Shown: positions 7,022-12,770 of the stretch, one piece after another
Numbering within the stretch: position 1 is the first letter of the stretch
How the letters are laid out: the number at the start of each line of letters is the position of its first letter
DNA from: Clostridiaceae bacterium
GTDB lineage: Bacteria > Bacillota > Clostridia > Saccharofermentanales > DTU023
DNA: 12,770 nt
Assembly (NCBI GenBank): GCA_012800135.1
Contig: JAAZJV010000008.1
Span: forward strand, 1-12,770
Direction: 5' to 3'
Made by a program: the position numbers and the translations under genes
The notes under the pieces: generated by a model
The model's input: only the letters and a program-made list of their open reading frames with translations
The model's database searches: none
Told to the model about the DNA's origin: nothing

Positions 7022-7097
7022 CTGATTGAGCAGCTCGATGGTGTGATCGGCTAGCTCGCCCTGAAGGAAGGCAGCCGCTTATGGAAAGGAAAAAATA
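7015..7097 (+). other. xseA-xseB spacer with relic-like second repeat copy
   Basis: This 83-base gap is unusual, because xseA and xseB normally abut or overlap. In the xseA frame the spacer meets a TGA at 7027. The later part then reads ...PEGRQPLMERKK and stops at TAA 7096-7098, overlapping the xseB ATG as TAATG. That looks like the original end of xseA, separated from the present one by a 60-base duplication. A 17-codon frame (7001-7054, MKEGSRLLIEQLDGVIG) also spans the junction, but I do not call it a gene. Confidence 0.5.
7051..7081 (+). repeat. Imperfect direct repeat, copy 2 (before xseB)
   Basis: Partner of 6991-7021 at a period of exactly 60 bases. Its core reads GGCAGCCG in place of GGTAGTCG. 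It ends just before GGAAAGGA (7083-7090), the likely Shine-Dalgarno of xseB. Confidence 0.75.
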
Positions 7098-7391
7098 ATG
7101 GCGTCTGGAAAAGAATCATCTAATGATCGTGTTATAAACGAAAAAGAGGCACAATATACGTCGGGGCAGGCGGATTTTTCGTATGAAGAAGCTGTCAAAC
7201 GACTTGAAGAGATCGTAATGCTGCTCGAACGAGGCGACACGCCGCTTGAGCAATCGATGACACTTTTTCGCGAGGGCATTGCTCTTGCGGATCGATGCGC
7301 AAAAATGCTTGAAGAAATGAAAGAAGAGTTGACGACATTGGTCGGAGAAGACGGCCGTGAAGTGCCGCTAAATATTATGGAGAACGCCTAA
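7098..7391 (+). CDS. xseB: Exodeoxyribonuclease VII small subunit
   Basis: Regulatory and structural partner of XseA; several copies coat the coiled-coil arms of the large subunit. The 97-residue product contains the family core SYEEAVKRLEEIVMLLERGDTPLEQSMTLFREGIALADRC (about 29-68), which forms the two-helix hairpin, with KMLEEMKEELTTLV after it. The first 27 residues are polar and longer than usual for a family of about 70-80 residues. AAAGGA lies about eight bases before the ATG, which overlaps an in-frame relic stop as TAATG. ispA starts immediately after its TAA. Confidence 0.93.
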   Translation: MASGKESSNDRVINEKEAQYTSGQADFSYEEAVKRLEEIVMLLERGDTPLEQSMTLFREGIALADRCAKMLEEMKEELTTLVGEDGREVPLNIMENA

Positions 7392-7394
7392 TTG

Positions 7395-8357
7395 ATGACA
7401 TCCGACATGAAGTGTAAAATCGAAGGCGAACTTGTTGAGTTTGAACGCGCTCTGGCGCATTTTCTCACTCCAACGCACCGAAAGGACGATCCTGTTTGGC
7501 AGGCTGCGCGCTACAGCACGCTGTCCGGCGGCAAGCGAGTTCGCCCGCGCCTGCTGTTCATGACGTGCCGTCTTTTCAGCGACAATCTTCCGCAGGAGGC
7601 GATGGCTTTCGCGGCGGCGATTGAGATGATTCATACGTATTCTCTGATTCACGACGATTTGCCTGCCATGGATGACGATGATTTTCGACGCGGCCAACCG
7701 GCGTGCCACCGACAGTTTGGGGAGGCCACCGCGATTCTTGCCGGCGATCTTCTGTTAAATCGCGCTTTTGAGACGGCGTCCGCAAGTTGTGTAAAAAGCG
7801 GACGACTTGAGGCGGTATCGGCGCTTTGGTGGATGGCGACGATGGCCGGCGGAGAGGGGATGATTCTTGGTCAATCGCTCGATCTTGCCATGGATGGTCG
7901 TAGTCGCAAAGGGGAGATGAGAAGACAAATGTCTTCTGCTGCAGCGCCGGAAAAAGATGATATAACGTCCATCGAACTGGTGCGGGAAATGGTTGCTCTG
8001 AAAACGGGCTGTCTGATCCGTGCAGCCGTGGGCGCCGGCGCTCGCCTTTCCGGTGCCTCTAGTGATGACAGGGCACAGCTGGATCGTTTTGCTTCATCGC
8101 TCGGCCTTCTGTTCCAGATTCGCGACGATATTTTGGATGTCATTTCCGATCGTGAGATGCTCGGCAAAACGGTCGGCAAGGATGCTCGCGACCAAAAGAA
8201 AACGTATGTAACGGTTTTGGGCGAGGAACGAGCGCGACAGGCGCTCGCCGAGGCAGCGTGCGATGCGGAAAAAGCTCTAGACGCGCTTGAAACCAAAGGA
8301 CATAAGACGGATGAACTCCGCGCCTATACGAGGGCGCTGACAAACCGGATAACTTAA
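7395..8357 (+). CDS. ispA: Polyprenyl (geranyl/farnesyl) diphosphate synthase
   Basis: Condenses dimethylallyl or geranyl diphosphate with isopentenyl diphosphate to give farnesyl diphosphate for undecaprenyl and quinone-type lipids. The 320-residue protein shows GGKRVRP (45-51), the first Asp-rich motif DDLPAMDDDDFRRG (87-100), GQSLDL (159-164), KTG (203-205), the second Asp-rich motif DDILD (244-248), and GKTVGKDARDQKKTYV (257-272). Chain length cannot be fixed; a farnesyl product is typical for this operon position. About 18-20 residues are inserted between GQSLDL and KTG, with a polar stretch (KGEMRRQMSSAAAPEKDD). ATG 7395 follows GGAGAA at 7380; TTG 7392, directly after the xseB stop, is an in-frame alternative adding one residue. 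The gene looks locally richer in GC than its neighbours. It works with dxs just downstream. Confidence 0.92.
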   Translation: MTSDMKCKIEGELVEFERALAHFLTPTHRKDDPVWQAARYSTLSGGKRVRPRLLFMTCRLFSDNLPQEAMAFAAAIEMIHTYSLIHDDLPAMDDDDFRRGQPACHRQFGEATAILAGDLLLNRAFETASASCVKSGRLEAVSALWWMATMAGGEGMILGQSLDLAMDGRSRKGEMRRQMSSAAAPEKDDITSIELVREMVALKTGCLIRAAVGAGARLSGASSDDRAQLDRFASSLGLLFQIRDDILDVISDREMLGKTVGKDARDQKKTYVTVLGEERARQALAEAACDAEKALDALETKGHKTDELRAYTRALTNRIT

Positions 8358-8454
8358 AGTAACTCCGGGCTGAGATCAACTGTTTTTCGGCAAGACTTGC
8401 ATAGAAGATGAACATTTGCCTTAAGCTTGCCATGATAAGAAAGGGTAACGACGA
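8358..8454 (+). other. 97-bp gap upstream of dxs
   Basis: The largest break in the plus-strand cluster. It contains T5 at 8382-8386 without a clear stem, and GGCAAG/CTTGCC arms (8390-8395, 8425-8430) that are too far apart to be a terminator. GAAAGGG before the dxs GTG is a good ribosome site. A dxs-specific promoter is possible, but I could not pick a convincing -35/-10 pair. Confidence 0.35.
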
Positions 8455-10560
8455 GTGCAGCAGGATACGCTTCTCTCATCATTAAAATCTGTAGACGATA
8501 TTGCTACTTTATCGTACGACGATAAAGAGGTGTTGGCAGAAGATATTCGTCGCCAAATAATAGATACTGTTTCTAAAACGGGCGGACACTTGGCGCCCAA
8601 TCTTGGCGTTGTCGAACTCACAATCGCGTTGCTTTCCGTTTTTGATGTACCAAAAGACTCGATCGTCTTTGACGTCGGTCATCAGTGCTACTCTTGGAAA
8701 ATGCTTACAGGCCGTCTCAATGCGTTTTCAACGCTTCGACAGAAAGACGGTCTGTCCGGTTTTCCAAAACGTGAGGAGAGCCCGTACGACGCTTTCAACA
8801 CCGGACATTCGAGCACATCGATCTCGGCTTGCGCCGGGATTGCCCGCGCGAAACGGCTGCGGGGGGATACGAGCCGCACTATCGCGCTGATCGGCGACGG
8901 CGCGATTGAAAACGGATTGGCATTAGAAGCGCTTTCGGATATCGGTGAGCACGAAGACAACGTGTTGGTCATCTTGAATGACAATCAGATGTGTATCGAT
9001 CGCGCTGCGGGAGGTATAGCCAATCATCTGGATCATCTTCGAACCTCAACACGTTACTTGCGCATGAAACCGGTATGGGAGAGGAGACTCAATAAAATAC
9101 CCCTTGTCGGTCACTCCGTCGTGCGTCAGCTAGCTCGCTTGAAACGGCGTTGGCGCACATTCCGTCGAGAAAGCAGTATTATTTTTGAACAGCTCGGTTT
9201 TCGTTATTACGGACCGGTGGACGGGCATGATTTGCGAGAGCTGGAACGTCATCTTCAGGCTCTTTGTCTGGTGCGCGGACCGGTGTTGCTTCACGTTATT
9301 ACGCAAAAAGGAAAGGGTTACGCGCCGGCAGAAGAGTCCCCGGAAGACTACCATGGTGTTTCTGCCTTTGACAAGGAAGAAGGCGTAACGACCGAGCGCA
9401 CTGAGGATGCGTTGAGTTTCTCAGAGGTGTTCGGGGATACGATGATGGACATTGCGGCAAAACGTCGTGATGTGGCTGTGATTGTTGCGGCGATGGCGCG
9501 AGGTACAGGTCTTTCGCTTTTTGCCGAGACGTATCCCGAACGATTCTGGGATGTCGGAATCGCAGAAGAACATGCTGTGACGATGGCTGCCGGCATGGCG
9601 TCGGCGGGCATACATCCGGTGGTCGCCCTATACAGTACATTCTTGCAACGCGCTTTTGATGAAATGCTGCACGACGTTTGTTTGCAAAATCTTCCTGTCA
9701 TCTTTGCTGTCGATCGAGCGGGTCTTGTTGGGGGCGACGGAGCTACTCATCAAGGCCTTTATGATCTTGCATATGCACTTACGCTTCCGAACCTCACGGT
9801 CTTTGCGCCGTCCACTGCGCCTGACTTAAGAAAAACGCTTAAGTGGGCAGTCGAGCACGATGGACCTGTACTAATTCGGTATCCGAAAAGCGCCGCATCC
9901 TTGATTGATCTCTCACAGATAGCCGATGTGACTTGCGCACGAGGACAAACCATAGCTCTCAGACCCGAGGGCCGCAAAATGCTGCAGGATGACGCGACCG
10001 ACGCGCTAGAAAAAGGGCATCTCATCGCTTCAACAACATTTGATATCTCAAGCGTATTGAAATCGTCGAACGACTGTCAAACCGATGTCAAGGCTGTTGA
10101 TACAAAAGATGAATCGCTGTTTTTACTACGTCGTGTACTTTTAGGAAACGATCTTACCGTGGTTGCCTTGGGACCCTGTGTATTGGAAGCTCTGCAAGCG
10201 TGTCAACGACTCATGTCGGAAAAATCTGCTTATACAATTGAGTTGTTTTCTTGTGTCTCTGCGATGCCGTTTGATTACAAATCTGTGATACACTCTATAC
10301 ATAAAACAAACAAACTGCTGATTATCGAAGACAGCGTTGAACGAGGCGGATTTGGTTCAATGATCGCCGCGGAGCTTGCAAGACGCTGTCCCGGTTGTTT
10401 CGTTAATTATGCAGGAGTTACGCATCTTACTCGAGGCGCCGCGTCGCGTGAAGAGCTGATCGCCTTGGAAAAGCTTGACGCGACAAATTTGAAGAAACGT
10501 ATGCGCCAGCTCATCGAGATGGCAAACGATGCCGAATCTTCGCTGTGCGCTTGGTCATGA
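8455..10560 (+). CDS. dxs: 1-deoxy-D-xylulose-5-phosphate synthase, with an internal insertion
   Basis: Thiamine-diphosphate enzyme joining pyruvate and glyceraldehyde-3-phosphate, the first step of the MEP isoprenoid pathway. Seen: GGHLAPNLG with His45; FDVGHQCYSWKMLTGR (72-87); the ThDP motif GDGA (147-150) with NDN (175-177); YHGVSAFD with His300; AEEH with likely catalytic Glu371; FLQRAFDE (Arg399); DRAGLVGGDGATHQG (420-434); LIRYP (473-477); and a C-terminal transketolase domain with ERGGFGS (629-635). The usual length is about 620; this one has 701. The extra residues lie between RYPKS and VVALGP, roughly 500-556, where a linker of about 30 residues is normal. RYPKS replaces the usual RYPRG. 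The start is GTG behind GAAAGGG. nadK follows after 12 bases, where tlyA commonly sits in related genomes. Confidence 0.94.
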   Translation: MQQDTLLSSLKSVDDIATLSYDDKEVLAEDIRRQIIDTVSKTGGHLAPNLGVVELTIALLSVFDVPKDSIVFDVGHQCYSWKMLTGRLNAFSTLRQKDGLSGFPKREESPYDAFNTGHSSTSISACAGIARAKRLRGDTSRTIALIGDGAIENGLALEALSDIGEHEDNVLVILNDNQMCIDRAAGGIANHLDHLRTSTRYLRMKPVWERRLNKIPLVGHSVVRQLARLKRRWRTFRRESSIIFEQLGFRYYGPVDGHDLRELERHLQALCLVRGPVLLHVITQKGKGYAPAEESPEDYHGVSAFDKEEGVTTERTEDALSFSEVFGDTMMDIAAKRRDVAVIVAAMARGTGLSLFAETYPERFWDVGIAEEHAVTMAAGMASAGIHPVVALYSTFLQRAFDEMLHDVCLQNLPVIFAVDRAGLVGGDGATHQGLYDLAYALTLPNLTVFAPSTAPDLRKTLKWAVEHDGPVLIRYPKSAASLIDLSQIADVTCARGQTIALRPEGRKMLQDDATDALEKGHLIASTTFDISSVLKSSNDCQTDVKAVDTKDESLFLLRRVLLGNDLTVVALGPCVLEALQACQRLMSEKSAYTIELFSCVSAMPFDYKSVIHSIHKTNKLLIIEDSVERGGFGSMIAAELARRCPGCFVNYAGVTHLTRGAASREELIALEKLDATNLKKRMRQLIEMANDAESSLCAWS

Positions 10561-10572
10561 AGGGAGCCGATA

Positions 10573-11430
10573 GTGCGAATCGCGCTTTATCCCAACCGTG
10601 TACGCGATCACGGTTATGAAATTACAAAACACCTTGCCCAACGCATAACTGAGTGTGGTGCTCAAGCGGTGCTTGAAGACGATATTGCGTTGGATATTTC
10701 GTGTAAAGTGCCCATAGAACGCGCTTCCTATTCGACCTGTGATGTGATGATTGTCCTAGGAGGTGACGGAACCTTTCTGTCGGCGGCACATCTTGTCAGC
10801 GCACGCAATGTTCCGAAAACGGGAATTAATCTGGGCAGTGTCGGTTTTCTTCTTGAAGCGGAGCCCAGTCAGATAGATGAAGTAGTCAAAAAGTTAGTTA
10901 CCGGAGATTATCACATTGAGCCGCGTTCGTTGCTCGCCTCTTATCATGAAAGATTGGGCGGCACACCGCATGAAGTTGAGTACGCACTAAATGACGTTGT
11001 CCTCGCGCGAGGGAACATTGCAAAGACCATTACAATCGAGCTTTCTATCGATGGAGAAACGATCGATCATATTCCGGGTGACGGTGTTATCGTTGCGACG
11101 TCGACCGGCTCAACAGCATATTCACTTTCTGTCGGCGGTCCAATCCTCGATCCCTCATTAGATGTGATCCTTGTATCGACGATTTGTCCGCACACATTGC
11201 ACGATCGATCGTTCGTGTTGAAAGCGGATTCCGAAATTCGGTTAGCGCTTATCTCAAAAGAAGCTGAAGCTTATCTTACGGTTGACGGGCGTGCATTCTA
11301 TGCCGTCGAACAAGGGGATAGTATTAAGGTGCAAACCGCGCCGTATAAGTTGCCTATGATCAAGCTTTGGGAAGATGCTTTTTTCAAAAGTCTTCCTGAT
11401 AAAATCCAGAAAAGAGGTGTGTCGCGATGA
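10573..11430 (+). CDS. nadK: NAD kinase
   Basis: Phosphorylates NAD to NADP. The 285-residue protein begins with MRIALYPNRV and has the family motif GGDGTFL (63-69), then GINLGSVGFL (84-93), ALND (138-141; N-E in many homologues, N-D here), and the glycine-rich signature STGSTAYSLSVGGPIL (177-192). STICPHTLHDR (202-212) corresponds to the usual TPICPHTL block, with Thr in place of Pro. A C-terminal DGR (238-240) follows. The start is GTG; AAGGGAG right after the dxs stop gives good spacing and a start matching the family. It overlaps argR by four bases (ATGA). Position between dxs and argR is typical of Clostridia apart from the missing tlyA. Confidence 0.95.
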   Translation: MRIALYPNRVRDHGYEITKHLAQRITECGAQAVLEDDIALDISCKVPIERASYSTCDVMIVLGGDGTFLSAAHLVSARNVPKTGINLGSVGFLLEAEPSQIDEVVKKLVTGDYHIEPRSLLASYHERLGGTPHEVEYALNDVVLARGNIAKTITIELSIDGETIDHIPGDGVIVATSTGSTAYSLSVGGPILDPSLDVILVSTICPHTLHDRSFVLKADSEIRLALISKEAEAYLTVDGRAFYAVEQGDSIKVQTAPYKLPMIKLWEDAFFKSLPDKIQKRGVSR

Positions 11431-11921
11431 AGAAAACTTCTAAAAAACAACGTCAAGCACGAATTTTACGTATTGTAAATGAAGAGACGGTTGAGACGCA
11501 ATCAGACCTTGTCGAAATGCTGCGAGAATCCGGCATGGACGTCACACAGGCGACGGTCTCAAGGGACATTAAGGAGTTAGGCATCGTCAAGGTTATGACG
11601 GGGAGAGGAACGCAAAAATACGTCACGCTCAGCCACAGCGGGGATGCCGCGTCAGGGCGTTTAAGGCGTGTTTTTGCTGAAGCAGTTACTTCCATCAAAT
11701 GTGCCAATGCATTTGTCATCATCAAAACGCTGCCCGGATTGGCACAAGGTGCCGCGTCCGCGCTCGATTCGATGTATTTTGACGAGATTCTCGGCACGTT
11801 GGCGGGAGATGATACGATTTTTGTCGGTACGCCGGACAACACTTCTGCTAAGGCGCTTCGTCTGAAGCTTTTGACGTTGTCTAAAGCCGATGCGCCTGAA
11901 GAACATGTTGGGGAGGCTTGA
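11427..11921 (+). CDS. argR: Arginine repressor ArgR
   Basis: Arginine-sensing hexameric regulator that represses arginine biosynthesis and in Firmicutes also activates catabolism. The 164-residue protein has an N-terminal winged helix-turn-helix (about 5-72), with recognition helix region ATVSRDIKELGIVKV (42-56), and a C-terminal oligomerisation and arginine-binding domain (about 85-153) with GTLAGDDT (123-130). Asp128 and Asp129 are the positions that bind arginine in characterised ArgR proteins. The sequence is about ten residues longer than usual at the acidic C-terminus. It overlaps nadK by four bases, so it is probably translationally coupled. No convincing ARG box was found within the window. 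Confidence 0.96.
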   Translation: MKKTSKKQRQARILRIVNEETVETQSDLVEMLRESGMDVTQATVSRDIKELGIVKVMTGRGTQKYVTLSHSGDAASGRLRRVFAEAVTSIKCANAFVIIKTLPGLAQGAASALDSMYFDEILGTLAGDDTIFVGTPDNTSAKALRLKLLTLSKADAPEEHVGEA

Positions 11922-11932
11922 CCTGCTCATCC

Positions 11933-12770
11933 ATGATTCAGCGCGTTGAAATTGATACTTTTGCATTAGCTGATCATCTGGGCATTGATTTTGGTCCTGG
12001 TTTTACGGTTCTTTCTGGAGAAACGGGCGCTGGAAAATCAATCCTCATTGATGCACTTGATTTCGCGTCGGGCGGTCGCGCCGATCGATCCATGATTCGA
12101 TCAGGTGCCGATGAAGCATCCGTTTCGATCCTGTTTAAGGATGAAACAGCACAGGACGAGAGCAGTTCGAACGGAGAGCTTCTATTCGTTCGCTCATTTC
12201 GCACGAACGGACGCGGTTATGCTCGTTTGAACGGGCGGCTTGCGACGATCGGAGAACTTCGAGAGGCGTCCTCATCACGTCTTGCGATTCATAGCCAAAG
12301 TGATCAGCAGCTGATTTTCAAAGAAAATGTCCATTTGGAACTTCTAGATTCGTACGGTGGTACGTCAGTGTCAGAAGCACTCGACGCGTACATGTCGTTA
12401 CATGCGTCCTATAGTCGCGTTGAACAGCGACTGAAAGCGCTTCATCTCGATCCGGAAACTCGAGCGCGCCGGCGTGATATCCTTCTTTATCAGCAGAACG
12501 AAATTGAACAGGCAGGTATAGTCGAAGATGAGGAAGAGACACTCTTAAAGAGGATCAAGACCCTGACAGCAGTCCGTGACATTGTTGCCCATGTCAGCCG
12601 GGCGCTTTATGAATTGGAATCCGACGATGATCGCTCCGCCTCGGGACATCTAAAGCGCGCGATCACCGAGCTTGAATCCGCGGGTCGCAAGAGCGCGCGC
12701 CTCAAGGAGCTGGCCGAACGCGCCGCTCTGGTTCAAACATCGTTAAGGGAGATCATTTTTGAGCTTGATC
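11933..12770 (+). CDS. recN: DNA repair protein RecN, 3'-truncated by window edge
   Basis: SMC-like ATPase recruited early to double-strand breaks. Only the first 279 residues are present; the frame is open to the end. The N-terminus MIQRVEIDTFALADHLGIDF matches the family, followed by Walker A GETGAGKS (29-36), ILIDALDFASGGRAD, IRSGADEASVSILF and LNGRLATIGELRE. The region normally reading IHGQHEHQ is IHSQSDQQ (119-126); the glutamine matching the Q of the usual GQ pair is kept. LELLDSYGG and LLYQQNEIEQAGI follow, and the coiled-coil arm begins near 145. ATG 11933 is chosen on homology; GGGGAGG at 11910-11916 lies 16 bases upstream, unusually far. TTG 11918 is in frame but only one base from it. 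Confidence 0.93.
   Translation, partial: MIQRVEIDTFALADHLGIDFGPGFTVLSGETGAGKSILIDALDFASGGRADRSMIRSGADEASVSILFKDETAQDESSSNGELLFVRSFRTNGRGYARLNGRLATIGELREASSSRLAIHSQSDQQLIFKENVHLELLDSYGGTSVSEALDAYMSLHASYSRVEQRLKALHLDPETRARRRDILLYQQNEIEQAGIVEDEEETLLKRIKTLTAVRDIVAHVSRALYELESDDDRSASGHLKRAITELESAGRKSARLKELAERAALVQTSLREIIFELD

Noticed and set aside
7081..7098. Five-codon frame MERKK before xseB as a leader peptide
   Set aside because: Better explained as the relic tail of the longer xseA frame.
7871..8296. Long antisense frame inside ispA
   Set aside because: It is a shadow of the ispA codons, serine/arginine rich, with ispA itself clearly supported.
8382..8386. T-run after ispA as an intrinsic terminator
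   Set aside because: No GC-rich stem directly precedes it.
11453..11842. Antisense frame inside argR
   Set aside because: The argR frame has all family motifs; the opposite frame has none.
1..12770. tRNA, rRNA, CRISPR array, insertion sequence, prophage or riboswitch
   Set aside because: No cloverleaf-like segments, regularly spaced repeats, transposase or phage frames, or recognisable riboswitch cores were seen; coding density is explained by housekeeping genes.

Overview
The window looks like a chromosomal housekeeping region of a low-to-moderate GC Gram-positive bacterium, most likely a member of the Clostridia in the broad sense (Bacillota). GC looks close to 50% by eye; I did not compute it. 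The assignment rests on gene order: efp, an Asp23/Gls24-family gene, amaP, DUF2273, nusB, xseA, xseB, ispA, dxs, nadK, argR, recN is a classic Firmicute block. ArgR, AmaP and DUF2273 are also Gram-positive hallmarks. I see no mobile element, CRISPR array, tRNA or rRNA.

Layout. (1) 2-1105, plus strand: the 3' part of a polysaccharide-deacetylase-like gene whose 5' end lies outside the window. It faces a convergent pair on the minus strand across a 64-bp gap. (2) 3199-1170, minus strand: a YqeG-family HAD phosphatase gene followed by aspartate kinase, joined by a GTGA stop/start overlap. (3) 3200-3468: a 269-bp divergent intergenic region with an inverted repeat and a TATAAT box before efp. (4) 3469-12770, plus strand: a long, tightly packed run of twelve genes, most separated by 0-15 bp or overlapping by 4-8 bp. 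The only sizeable gaps are 83 bp (xseA/xseB, containing an imperfect direct repeat) and about 97 bp (ispA/dxs). recN runs off the right edge.

How the genes work together. efp and nusB serve translation and transcription elongation. The Asp23/AmaP/DUF2273 trio is a membrane-anchored envelope-stress module. xseA and xseB encode the two subunits of exonuclease VII. ispA and dxs supply the prenyl diphosphate chain synthase and the first step of the MEP pathway. nadK makes NADP, whose reduced form the MEP pathway uses. ArgR controls arginine metabolism. RecN acts in double-strand-break repair. lysC on the other strand opens the aspartate-family amino-acid pathway.

No wholly new system is evident. 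The points worth a second look are a repeat that apparently remodelled the xseA/xseB junction, an insert of about 55-60 residues in DXS, a deacetylase-like protein that seems to lack the usual metal-binding motifs, loss of the usual folD and tlyA neighbours, a strong excess of the hexamer CGATCG, and several non-consensus positions in LysC and RecN.
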